From: Bacillota bacterium
Lineage (GTDB): Bacteria; Bacillota; Clostridia; Peptostreptococcales; Anaerovoracaceae
Assembly: GCA_030536355.1 (NCBI GenBank)
Contig: JAUNQD010000001.1
Coordinates: forward strand, 111,709 to 175,708
Reading direction: 5' to 3'
Length of the DNA stretch: 64,000 bases
Both the position numbers and the translations under genes were made by a program. Position 1 is the first letter of the stretch; every line of letters begins with the position of its first letter. The notes beneath the pieces are model-generated. The model worked only from the letters and a program-made list of their open reading frames with translations. It searched no databases and was not told the origin of the DNA. Below are positions 25,607 through 33,587 of the stretch, one piece after another.

Positions 25607-27262
25607 ATGACAATTTCACCTTATGACAGCCTGCCGTCAGGTAATAGTGTCGAATATACCGAAGTCGATCTGAACCAACTTAAAACAACCCCTGCAAAAA
25701 CATCTCTGCCGCCAAAACCGACGAAAACAAAACCTTTAGCTAAACCGCCTAGTTATGCGGAATCGACATTCAAGAATTATTTGGGGTATGTCGAATACAT
25801 CCTGCCTTTTGAAGAAACCTTGCTGGTGCCTGACACCATGCCTGATATGAAAAAAGTTCTCTTTGCAGAGGGGCGGGTCGATATTTCTCCAATGGGTAAG
25901 TCCACTTATGACAGAAATGACTTCCTATCGGGAAACATCACAGTCTTCACCGTATACAAACCTACGGATGTGGTCAAGTCTGCCATTCCGTTCAAAACTG
26001 ATAAATGCTGGGAACATGCTTCCGGTGATACTTTCAGAGTAGCAGTCTCTCTTAAATGGATAGCTGCAGAGATGATAAACGAGCGTAAGTTCATCGTCAA
26101 AGGCGAGCTACTAATAAAAATCTACGAACTTGCTGAATATAAACTTAAGTATTTAAGCAACTCTGCGGAAAACGATATCATGACCTGCCGCCAGGCTATA
26201 CAGGCGACCGTATTGAAGCAGGAGCTTTCTGATACTACGGAAATTTCTCAGGACATAACCATAAAAGAAGGGCAGCCACATCCCGTTAAGATCCTAAAAG
26301 CCACAATGAACATAGTGGAAAACCACCGACAGATAACTTCCGGTAAGCTGATACTCAATGCTTCCATACATCATCAAGTTTTGTATGTCGGCGAAAAAGA
26401 CTCCGGAGAACATGAACTATGCTGTACCACAGGAAAAACCGACTTCAGTCAGTTCATACTGATAAACGATGACGCAGATACGAATATGTTAAAACTTACT
26501 TTCAGACACGACCTCGATATGACCATAGAAAACAATAACAGCTTCCAGCTGCGAGGAAACGTCATGACTTTAGTGCAGTCTTATGATAATGCTCCCTTAG
26601 AATCCACCTGTGATGCTTACCACAAAAAAGAGGATCTTCTGTATGACCTCCATGAAACAACTCTTTCTCATGTGGCAGGAGTTGTCGATGGTGAAATATC
26701 AAGCAGAGAGGTCATTGATCTGTCAGAAAACGATAAAAAACCGTCTGTATTATTATGCGGAAGCTGCCGTGTCGAGTCACTGAATGCTGTTTTCAAGCAA
26801 GGACAAATACTTATAACCGGCGATGTCAAGAGTGAGGTTTTAGCACTTGATGACGAAGATTCGCCTTTTATCATCAATCACACCATCCCGGTCAGAGGTA
26901 CTCTTGAAATAACAGCCCACGAACTCAGTGATCCTGATATCTGTGTAGATGTTGTCATCAAAGATTTCTGGTTCGGTGAGATCAACGCCAGACAAATAGA
27001 ACTGAATTCTTCCCTCAGTATAACCGTCTGGGCTTCGACAAAAGAAATCTTCTGCACCTTAGAAAACCTGCGCTTTGCAGATACAGATAAACTTGCAGAC
27101 ATACCTTCCATGGCTGTATACGTGGTCGCTCCGGGAGAGCGTCTCTGGGATGTGGCCAAGAGATATAAATGCGATATCGCGACACTTGCCAAACAGAATG
27201 ATCTGGACATCGATACGCCTCTGCCTGCCGGCGCGAAAATTTTTTTCCAAAATCATGTATAA
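25607..27262 (+). CDS. SipL-like spore coat morphogenesis protein (DUF3794 repeats + LysM)
   Basis: 551 residues. Several DUF3794 (SPOCS) repeats occupy about residues 40-470, and a C-terminal LysM ends the protein (YVVAPGERLWDVAKRYKCD, LAKQNDLD). This architecture matches SipL of Clostridioides difficile, which binds the coat ATPase SpoIVA and anchors the coat to the forespore. The ATG at 25607 has AAGGAGG ahead of it; an ATG at 25577 overlaps that site and is rejected. Followed by spoIIR, supporting a sporulation role. Confidence 0.85.
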   Translation: MTISPYDSLPSGNSVEYTEVDLNQLKTTPAKTSLPPKPTKTKPLAKPPSYAESTFKNYLGYVEYILPFEETLLVPDTMPDMKKVLFAEGRVDISPMGKSTYDRNDFLSGNITVFTVYKPTDVVKSAIPFKTDKCWEHASGDTFRVAVSLKWIAAEMINERKFIVKGELLIKIYELAEYKLKYLSNSAENDIMTCRQAIQATVLKQELSDTTEISQDITIKEGQPHPVKILKATMNIVENHRQITSGKLILNASIHHQVLYVGEKDSGEHELCCTTGKTDFSQFILINDDADTNMLKLTFRHDLDMTIENNNSFQLRGNVMTLVQSYDNAPLESTCDAYHKKEDLLYDLHETTLSHVAGVVDGEISSREVIDLSENDKKPSVLLCGSCRVESLNAVFKQGQILITGDVKSEVLALDDEDSPFIINHTIPVRGTLEITAHELSDPDICVDVVIKDFWFGEINARQIELNSSLSITVWASTKEIFCTLENLRFADTDKLADIPSMAVYVVAPGERLWDVAKRYKCDIATLAKQNDLDIDTPLPAGAKIFFQNHV

Positions 27263-27337
27263 CAATATGCCCTCCTGCACAAAATCACAGTAAATGATCA
27301 GCCAAGAAACAAAAACAGGCTGCGGGGAGGGATTACG

Positions 27338-27928
27338 ATGAAAACTATTGCAAGCAAAATCAGAGGAATGTCTGATGAAAGAAAATGTGTCATTTTACTG
27401 ATACTTACCATACTGATGGGTTTTCTCCTTTTTTATACATATATCGGTGATAGCGAAAACGATCACGAGGGGATCATCAGACTTCATGTCATCGCCAACA
27501 GCAACACTGTGGGAGATCAGGCACTGAAGCTGAAAGTCCGGGATGCTGTCATCGCATATATGGAAGATCAGGAAGATCTCGCTACTGTGGACGAAACCAG
27601 AGACTTCCTAAAGGGTGATCTTAACAGGCTCGAAACCATAGCTGACGGGATCATCGCTGCCGAAGGTTATGATTATACCGCCAAGGCCGATATCGGTGTC
27701 AGGTATATTCCCGAAAAAACATACGGGGACATAACCTTCCCGGCAGGAAACTACGAAGCTCTCAACATAACCTTGGGTAAAGGTGAGGGCGAAAACTGGT
27801 GGTGTGTGCTGTTTCCACCGCTCTGTCTGCTGGATGAAGGCACAGAGAACGATCCTGATGTTGTTTCACAGGATCAACAGCTCAAGCTCCGTTGGAAGCT
27901 ATTAAAGCTTCTAAACAATGATCAGTAA
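27338..27928 (+). CDS. spoIIR: Stage II sporulation protein R
   Basis: Forespore-made signalling protein that triggers SpoIIGA to process pro-sigma-E in the mother cell. 196 residues. A single N-terminal membrane helix (about 19-38) precedes the family signature IRLHVIANSNTVGDQALKLK and FPAGNYEALNITLGKGEGEN, WWCVLFPPLC. Ribosome site GGGAGGG. In the forespore its promoter should be sigma-F-type; I could not identify one confidently in the 75-base gap. Confidence 0.93.
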   Translation: MKTIASKIRGMSDERKCVILLILTILMGFLLFYTYIGDSENDHEGIIRLHVIANSNTVGDQALKLKVRDAVIAYMEDQEDLATVDETRDFLKGDLNRLETIADGIIAAEGYDYTAKADIGVRYIPEKTYGDITFPAGNYEALNITLGKGEGENWWCVLFPPLCLLDEGTENDPDVVSQDQQLKLRWKLLKLLNNDQ

Positions 27929-27958
27929 CGATCAGACCTCCTAACTTTAAACGACAAG

Positions 27959-27986
27959 AAAGCGACAAGTTCGATTGTCGCTTTTT
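27959..27986 (+). terminator. Terminator after spoIIR
   Basis: A 10-bp stem AAAGCGACAA / TTGTCGCTTT, 6-nt loop, T-rich tail. Confidence 0.88.
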
Positions 27987-28021
27987 GCTTTTTGCAGTAT
28001 AATTTCCATTGGAGGTAAATC

Positions 28022-28897
28022 ATGCAATCTATCAACACGTCAAATCAAAACTCCAGACGAAATGCCATGCTCATAATGGCTCTATGCGGAGTCATGTGGA
28101 GTCTCGGCGGTATTTTTATAAAACTTATTTCATGGAGCCCATTACTGATAGCCGGGATCAGAAGCATAATATCAGCTCTCATCCTTGGCGGATATATGTG
28201 GTACAAAAAAGTGCCTATCAAGATATGTAAATATTCCATCGGTGCCGGTGTCGGACTTTCAGGATCTTGTATCTGCTTTGTCATCGCCACAAAACTTACT
28301 ACAGCTGCCAACGCCATAGTCCTGCAGTACGCAGCACCAGTTTTCATACTGATAATATCGGCCGTCTTTCTGAAGCAGAAACTGCACAAGAAAGATGTGG
28401 TCGTTGTGGCTATCACCATGATAGGCATAATACTGTTCTTCTTCGATCAGCTTTCACCGGGAAGTCTTGTGGGGAATTTCTTTGGGATCCTGGCAGGAAT
28501 AACCTTGGCGATCATGCTGGTTATGACGGGTCTTGGCGGCAAGAACGATTCCATCAGGATGACAGGAATCTTGATCGCACACTGCCTGACATCTGTCATC
28601 GGAACTCCGATCGGCCTCATGAGTACCGACGGTACGACAGGTATTGAGATCTTATACATAGTGATACTGGGCGTTTTCCAGCTTGGTATCCCCTACGTGC
28701 TGTTCGCCATCGCGACTCGTGACTGCCCTCCATTGGCGGCATCGCTTATAGCTATGCTGGAGCCACTGCTCAATCCGGTATGGGTGGCTATATTCGTTGG
28801 AGAATTGCCAGGGATATTCGCATTGGTCGGCGCTGTGATCATCATCGTTGCCGTGACATGGTGGTGTATAGATGACAACAAAAGCGTGGAGAGTTGA
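28022..28897 (+). CDS. DMT-superfamily (EamA) transporter
   Basis: Ten predicted membrane helices in 291 residues, arranged as two EamA repeats (first about 15-140, second about 155-285). The family motif appears at the end of each half: AAPVFILIISAVFLKQKL and LEPLLNPVWVAIFVGE. Probably a metabolite exporter; substrate unknown. The ribosome site is GGAGG. Single-gene unit between two terminators. Confidence 0.9.
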   Translation: MQSINTSNQNSRRNAMLIMALCGVMWSLGGIFIKLISWSPLLIAGIRSIISALILGGYMWYKKVPIKICKYSIGAGVGLSGSCICFVIATKLTTAANAIVLQYAAPVFILIISAVFLKQKLHKKDVVVVAITMIGIILFFFDQLSPGSLVGNFFGILAGITLAIMLVMTGLGGKNDSIRMTGILIAHCLTSVIGTPIGLMSTDGTTGIEILYIVILGVFQLGIPYVLFAIATRDCPPLAASLIAMLEPLLNPVWVAIFVGELPGIFALVGAVIIIVAVTWWCIDDNKSVES

Positions 28898-28919
28898 CTC
28901 CACGCTTTTTGATTTTTTT
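28880..28919 (+). terminator. Terminator of the DMT transporter gene
   Basis: A 12-bp stem AAAAGCGTGGAG / CTCCACGCTTTT with a 6-nt loop, then TGATTTTTTT. The stem contains the stop codon. Confidence 0.92.
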
Positions 28920-28947
28920 CACTATTTATGGTTGCTTTTCGCAAACT

Positions 28948-29370
28948 TTACTCACTTAACAGAGCCTTAAGGTCATTTCTTTTGAACTCGTTCCTCAACA
29001 ACCCCTGTAATCTTCCGAACTCCCTGTGGATACAGCATCCCAATCCTCTGTTTCTGGAGCAGTCGTGCTGTTTCTTCATGCATTCTATCACCAGGAAAGT
29101 ATTCTCGAAGGCACATATCACATCATATAGCGTCAGATCTTCACAGTCTTTTCTGATGGAGTATCCTCCGTGGGCTCCTCTCTTGATGTTCAGGATCTCT
29201 GCCGCCTCAAGTTTCTTCAATACTCTATATATGAATGGCGATGGTATGCCTCTTCTCTCCGATAGTTCAGAAGCTGACAGCGGACTCTCCTTATGGAGTT
29301 CATCAAGTACCATGATGGCATATTCTACTTCTTTTATTAATAGTATATCGACCGCCTCCCTTCTTGACAT
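28948..29370 (-). CDS. Rrf2-family winged-helix regulator
   Basis: About 132-140 residues. The winged helix contains LSASELSERRGIPSPFIYRVLKKLEAAEILNIKRGAHGGY, the Rrf2 signature. Three cysteines lie in the usual cluster region (HDCSRNRGLGCC, about 103-114), so an iron-sulphur or redox sensor is possible. The ATG at 29370 has no ribosome site and lies at the predicted transcription start, inside a palindrome. A clear GGAGG lies downstream of it and points to a non-ATG start (ATA at 29346). It is downstream of the thiamine-precursor uptake operon on the same strand, separated by a terminator. Confidence 0.82.
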   Translation of the reverse strand: MSRREAVDILLIKEVEYAIMVLDELHKESPLSASELSERRGIPSPFIYRVLKKLEAAEILNIKRGAHGGYSIRKDCEDLTLYDVICAFENTFLVIECMKKQHDCSRNRGLGCCIHREFGRLQGLLRNEFKRNDLKALLSE

Positions 29371-29408
29371 CTTTTGTCAAGAATAGCATAGTATACTTAT
29401 TTTGTCAA
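29363..29408 (-). promoter_or_regulatory. Promoter and operator of the Rrf2 gene
   Basis: The minus strand has TTGACA (29408-29403), 17 bases and TATTCT (29385-29380). Just downstream lies the palindrome CTTGACA-N5-TGTCAAG (29363-29381) over the transcription start, a classic repressor position. Similar half-sites recur at 32668-32697 in the uptake-operon promoter. Confidence 0.65.
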
Positions 29409-29435
29409 GTTGGAAATTCCGGACGATTCCCATAA

Positions 29436-29484
29436 TAAAAAAGAGCCCCGCATTAGGACTTTTCCTATGCGATGGCCCTTTTTT
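29436..29484. terminator. Bidirectional terminator after the thi operon
   Basis: A long stem (GGGCCATCGCATAGG with CCTAATGCGGGGCTC on the minus strand) flanked by A-runs and T-runs, between the ATPase stop (29489) and the Rrf2 promoter. Confidence 0.85.
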
Positions 29485-29488
29485 TCGT

Positions 29489-30265
29489 TTATAATTTGCT
29501 GATTATCCTTTTCTTATACTCGAGGAATTCCGGCGTCAGATCAAAATCCTCTCTTCGCGGTCGTTTCTCTTCGATAACGATCTCGTCTGCTATCCTTCCC
29601 GGTGCTCCGCTCATGATATATATGCGATCCGATAAACGTATCGCTTCGTCGATATCGTGGGTTATGAACAGCGTCGATAATGAGATGTGCTCCATCACCT
29701 GCAGATACCATTTGTGCATGGCTGATTTAGTCAATGTGTCCAGTGCACTGAACGGTTCATCAAGAAGCACTACACCATCCGATGCCATGTACGTCCTGAG
29801 AAGGGCCGCTCTTTGCTTCATCCCGCCGCTGAGCTGGCTCGGGTACTTGTTTTGGGTTCCCTCAAGACCGAACTCTTCGAAGAGCTCATCAGCATGGGCG
29901 CGTGCATCTTTGCGCGGCATCCCCTTGAGCAAAAGAGGCAGGCTCACATTGTCGATGATCTTCTTGTGAGGAAGGAGCATGTCTTTCTGCAGCATATAGG
30001 CTACGCTGCCCGGCCTTCCGGTGATATCGCTCTCAGCCTGAGAACGATCGCCTGACTGCTGCGCAGGTGCCCTTTCTGAGAGCCATACCTTGCCCCCATC
30101 AGGCATGATGAGTCCTGAAATGATATTGAACAGGGTGGTCTTTCCCGAGCCGCTGACACCCAGAAGAGAAACAAGCTCTCCTTCTTTAAGATGGATGTTG
30201 ATGTCCTCGATCACCGTTTTATCGTTATATGATTTTGTGATGTTTTCAGTCCGTAATATGGTCAT
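29489..30265 (-). CDS. thiZ: ABC transporter ATPase for a thiamine precursor
   Basis: 258 residues, nitrate/taurine/thiamine-precursor subfamily. Walker A LGVSGSGKTTLFN (about 36-48), signature LSGGMKQRAALLRT (about 143-156), Walker B GVVLLDEPFSALD, switch His in LFITHDIDEA. It powers uptake through the adjacent permease. Last gene of the TPP-riboswitch operon; ribosome site GAGG. Confidence 0.88.
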   Translation of the reverse strand: MTILRTENITKSYNDKTVIEDINIHLKEGELVSLLGVSGSGKTTLFNIISGLIMPDGGKVWLSERAPAQQSGDRSQAESDITGRPGSVAYMLQKDMLLPHKKIIDNVSLPLLLKGMPRKDARAHADELFEEFGLEGTQNKYPSQLSGGMKQRAALLRTYMASDGVVLLDEPFSALDTLTKSAMHKWYLQVMEHISLSTLFITHDIDEAIRLSDRIYIMSGAPGRIADEIVIEEKRPRREDFDLTPEFLEYKKRIISKL

Positions 30266-30297
30266 AAATTTCCTCGTGTTACTTTTGGGATAGTCTT

Positions 30298-31320
30298 TTA
30301 TTCCGGTAAGTATTCGTTGCTGAATCCTATGTCTGTCAGATCTTTAGCACAAAGCTCATTTTCATAGAGCCACTTGTAGAATCCGTTCCATCTGGCTGCA
30401 TCGATCACGCCCCATCTGTCAGCATCGTCGATATAGAGCGGCGAAAGGAACTTCTGGCTCGCTTTCACCAGATCTTCAGCCTCTGCCAGTGAGCCTGTAT
30501 TGTCTCCTGCAATCAGCATATCAGCTGCTTCTTCAGGATTTTCTGCTGCAAACTCATAGCCTCTGGCTGTCACTGCCAGGAATGCCTTCGCTGTTTCCGG
30601 ATCTTCTGCCAGGAAGTCGTTGTTAGCGATGATAACAGGTGTATAGTAATCAAATGTAGGATCGATATCCGAAAATGCGAAGTAGTCCACATCCACATCG
30701 CTCACCTGAGCATTGACCTTGGACCAGCCTTCGAATACCCACACTGCATCAGTCTGCTTAGCGCTGAGAGCTGCCGGCTCATCCGTAATATCGTTAGGTA
30801 TGAGCTTCACCTTGTCAAAATCTCCGCCATCTGCATCGACTACGTTTTCCAGCATTGCCAGCTCGATAGGTGAATCCCATGTGGAATATGTCCTGCCTGT
30901 CAGGCCCTTCGGAGTATCGATGCCGTCACCTGCACGGCTCATGATACCGGATGTGTTATGCTGGATCAGCCCTGCAACTGCAGTGATACCCAGCGGTTCG
31001 TCCATTGCCAGCGAAGCTGCCATAGTGTCCTGCGCTTCGATAGCGAACTGAGCTTCTCCTGATGCGCACATGTGAGCCGCGCCGTTTTCAGGCGGCTGAA
31101 CGATCTCAACTTCAAGTCCGGCCTCTTCGTACCAGCCCTGAGCCTGTGCTACATAGATCCCTGTATGGTTAGTGTTCGGCGTCCAGTCAAGACAGAATGT
31201 GATCTTAGTCAGACCGCTTTCTTCTTCACTGCCGCAGCCTGTCATGGCGAACGCCACGCTAAAGACCATGATACAGATGATCAGGATGCTTGCTGCACGC
31301 TTTATATTCAATTTATTCAT
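30298..31320 (-). CDS. thiY: ABC substrate-binding lipoprotein, NMT1/THI5-like
   Basis: 340 residues. Lipoprotein signal with lipobox AMTGC (Cys29). The mature part matches NMT1/THI5-type binding proteins: CLDWTPNTNHTGIYVAQAQG (about 43-62) is the conserved N-terminal motif, then VEIVQPPENGAAH. Such proteins bind pyrimidine precursors of thiamine (formylaminopyrimidine or HMP). The TPP riboswitch upstream supports this. It overlaps the permease stop by eight bases. Confidence 0.88.
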   Translation of the reverse strand: MNKLNIKRAASILIICIMVFSVAFAMTGCGSEEESGLTKITFCLDWTPNTNHTGIYVAQAQGWYEEAGLEVEIVQPPENGAAHMCASGEAQFAIEAQDTMAASLAMDEPLGITAVAGLIQHNTSGIMSRAGDGIDTPKGLTGRTYSTWDSPIELAMLENVVDADGGDFDKVKLIPNDITDEPAALSAKQTDAVWVFEGWSKVNAQVSDVDVDYFAFSDIDPTFDYYTPVIIANNDFLAEDPETAKAFLAVTARGYEFAAENPEEAADMLIAGDNTGSLAEAEDLVKASQKFLSPLYIDDADRWGVIDAARWNGFYKWLYENELCAKDLTDIGFSNEYLPE

Positions 31321-32089
31321 AATTTCCCCTTTCTGCCTTTTTCCACGGCATAGCAGCCTTGCTTATGATATTCACAAGCAAAAGGAGCAAAAGGCTTATC
31401 ACTATTATCAATATTATTACTGCGAACATGTTGTCAAAAGCATACGCCTTGCGCATACGAGTCATGTAGACTCCCAAGCCGTTGAATCCGCCCAGCCATT
31501 CGGAGACTACCGCACCCACTACTGCATAAGACGATGCTATCTTCAGTCCGGAAAAGAAATGAGGCAAGGCCGCCGGGAACTTCACGTGTCTGAATATGGC
31601 GATCCTTCCTGCACCCATAGAACGCATAAGGTCGATCTCGTCCTTGTCTACGCTTTTGTATCCGTCCAGCAGTCCGACAGCAATCGGGAAATATGTAGTG
31701 ATGACTACCAGGATGATCTTCGGCGCCATATCAAAACCGAACCAAAGCACCAGTATAGGCGCGATGGCTATGGTCGGTATTGTCTGAGTTATGATCATCA
31801 GCGGGTAAAAAGCTCTGTCGATGACACCGAAACGATCCATGAGAGTCGCCCCGATAAAAGATAGTGCGATACCTATGAGAAGACCATAAAACGTCTCCTG
31901 CAAGGTGAATTTAGCATGGAACATTATCGTCTCTATATCGCTTGCGAGAGCTTTTACCACTTCGACCGGTGACGGAAGCATGTATGACGGAACTATGCCG
32001 GTCATGCATACCAGCTGCCATATGAGTATGATCCCTATCAGCGCAACGACCGCAGGGATGTATTTGGCGTAGCTCTGCGCTTTACTCAT
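31313..32089 (-). CDS. thiX: ABC transporter permease for a thiamine precursor
   Basis: 258 residues, six predicted helices, binding-protein-dependent permease family. The ATPase-contact EAA loop is MRSMGAGRIAIFRHVKFPAALPHF (shown as positions about 152-175). Start ATG overlaps the preceding gene by eight bases, and its end overlaps the lipoprotein gene, so the four genes are tightly coupled. Confidence 0.88.
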   Translation of the reverse strand: MSKAQSYAKYIPAVVALIGIILIWQLVCMTGIVPSYMLPSPVEVVKALASDIETIMFHAKFTLQETFYGLLIGIALSFIGATLMDRFGVIDRAFYPLMIITQTIPTIAIAPILVLWFGFDMAPKIILVVITTYFPIAVGLLDGYKSVDKDEIDLMRSMGAGRIAIFRHVKFPAALPHFFSGLKIASSYAVVGAVVSEWLGGFNGLGVYMTRMRKAYAFDNMFAVIILIIVISLLLLLLVNIISKAAMPWKKAERGNYE

Positions 32090-32378
32090 GATGCTTAGTT
32101 ACCTTCTTTTCGATAGTCAGTACGTCGCCCTCCGGCTTGTAGGCGATCTTCACATAAGTGCTCATAGCAGGACAGCCTGCTCTGGCAGCCACATGCTGGC
32201 ACTCTTTGACGATGTCCATCAGCTGATCGTAGTCACCTTCGATAGTAGTCTCGAATGGTCCCACATAATAGTTGAGTCCTGTGGACTTGATGTAGTCGAT
32301 GACTTCGTCGACGATCCTGATCACTTCGTCGTCGCTTGTTACGGATGGCAGTACCTGGATAGCTACACTTGCGTTCAT
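32082..32378 (-). CDS. Thiamine-binding (YkoF/DUF77-like) protein
   Basis: 98 residues: MNASVAIQVLPSVTSDDEVI, then a GPFETTIEGDYDQLMDIVKE core, the MTH1187/YkoF ferredoxin-like fold. Proteins of this group bind thiamine or its pyrimidine part and often accompany thiXYZ. First gene after the TPP riboswitch; ribosome site GGAGGAG. Confidence 0.85.
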   Translation of the reverse strand: MNASVAIQVLPSVTSDDEVIRIVDEVIDYIKSTGLNYYVGPFETTIEGDYDQLMDIVKECQHVAARAGCPAMSTYVKIAYKPEGDVLTIEKKVTKHHE

Positions 32379-32493
32379 TTTTTCTCCTCCTTGTGTTAGA
32401 TCCTTTTTCGTTCGAACTTACAAATCATGATTCGTACAACCGAATAGAATCTTTAGCCTGACATGACGACTTTGGCCGAGTCGCCCGCGGAAT

Positions 32494-32622
32494 AAAAAAA
32501 GCATCTGCCGGAGCAAATGCTTATGATTATCGTTTCTTAAATACTTCCTACGATGGCATTATCCAACAGGTTAAAAGGGTCTAAGTTCTAACTTACTCTC
32601 AGCCTCGCACAGAAGCTCCCCC
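32494..32622 (-). ncRNA. TPP riboswitch (THI element) with terminator
   Basis: The aptamer spans 32622-32543 on the minus strand and shows both signature strands: GAGGCTGAGAGT...GACCC and AACCTG...GGATAATGCCA.CGTAGG. It is followed by an intrinsic terminator (32522-32494: AAGCATTTGC/GCAGATGCTT plus seven T). Thiamine pyrophosphate should promote termination and switch off the four-gene uptake operon starting at 32378. Confidence 0.96.
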
Positions 32623-32644
32623 GATTCGATTCAATTGTGAGTTT

Positions 32645-32699
32645 ATGATACACCTGCCCGTGCCCGGTGTCAAGTGCCTTGACAACCCTTTATCAAGGT
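32645..32699 (-). promoter_or_regulatory. Promoter of the TPP-riboswitch operon with overlapping inverted repeats
   Basis: TTGACA (32673-32668), 17-bp spacer, TATCAT (32650-32645) on the minus strand. Over and upstream of the -35 lie TGTCAAG-N3-CTTGACA (32668-32684) and CTTGACA-N6-TATCAAG (32678-32697), resembling the palindrome at the Rrf2 gene start. The region also lies upstream of the divergent amidohydrolase gene. Confidence 0.6.
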
Positions 32700-32736
32700 G
32701 ATACGGTTACTATATAACACGCGAAAGGAGCCTGCC

Positions 32737-33534
32737 ATGAAAGCATGTCTCGCACAATTATATACGGTCAAAGGCGATCCGGCCGCTAATCTTGCGAAGA
32801 TGTCTGCTGCCATCAATGAAGCTGTTGCAAAAGGCGCGGATCTTGTCTGCTTCTCGGAGCTTTTTTACTGCGGGTATGATATTTCCCGCGAAGAGCTGAA
32901 GAGCCTTGCCATCTATGTCGATGGTCCGGAGCTTGCAAAGGTCAGGGCTATGGCGGCTGACGCCGGCGTACATGTACTGATCAGCTATCCGGAAAAAGAT
33001 AAAATGAGCGACGATGTCTTCATAAGCGCATCGCTGATAGACGATGCGGGCAATATCCTGCTAAATCACAGGAAAACATATCGCTGGGGAGATGAAAAAG
33101 ACAAGGTTTCAGGTGGTTCCGGCTATGAAGTCTGTGATACCAAGTTCGGTAAGATCGGCGTGCTCATCTGCTATGAGATCGAATTCCCTGAACCTGCCCG
33201 CATACTGATGCTGCAGGGTGCAGAGCTTATCCTGACTACCTCTGCATTCACATATGTTGAAAACATGCCGACATATCTCTCGGCTCTCGCTATCCAGAAC
33301 CAGTGCTACGTACTGAGTACCAACGATGTAAGAGAAGAAGCCCCTAAACGCGGCGCCAGCTGCGCTTTGGATCAGTACGGCAAAGTGATAGAAATTCTCG
33401 GTGATAACGAGGGAATGCTGTACTGTGATATCGACCTAAATGCACCCGGCCGAAGAGATTCCGATCCGCATATGGGGGATCTTGATAGGGAAACGTTCAG
33501 GATGATGGTTGAACTTTCTGAGATAAATGAATAG
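32737..33534 (+). CDS. Carbon-nitrogen hydrolase (nitrilase superfamily)
   Basis: 265 residues with the complete Glu-Lys-Cys triad: Glu in CFSELFYCGYD (about residue 42), Lys in LLNHRKTYRWG (about 113), Cys in GVLICYEIEFPEPAR (about 147). It should hydrolyse a small amide or N-carbamoyl compound in the cytoplasm. Divergent from the thiamine-precursor operon; a role in releasing the pyrimidine precursor from an N-formyl or amide compound is conceivable but unproven. The ATG at 32737 follows AAAGGAG; an upstream start at 32698 is rejected. Confidence 0.87.
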   Translation: MKACLAQLYTVKGDPAANLAKMSAAINEAVAKGADLVCFSELFYCGYDISREELKSLAIYVDGPELAKVRAMAADAGVHVLISYPEKDKMSDDVFISASLIDDAGNILLNHRKTYRWGDEKDKVSGGSGYEVCDTKFGKIGVLICYEIEFPEPARILMLQGAELILTTSAFTYVENMPTYLSALAIQNQCYVLSTNDVREEAPKRGASCALDQYGKVIEILGDNEGMLYCDIDLNAPGRRDSDPHMGDLDRETFRMMVELSEINE

Positions 33535-33540
33535 CAAAAT

Positions 33541-33564
33541 AAAAGCGCCGATATCGGCGCTTTT
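33541..33564. terminator. Bidirectional terminator
   Basis: A perfect palindrome AAAAGCGCCGATATCGGCGCTTTT between two convergent genes, with A and T tails on either side. Confidence 0.88.
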
Positions 33565-33587
33565 GTCGTTTTTGATTCGTATGTTTT

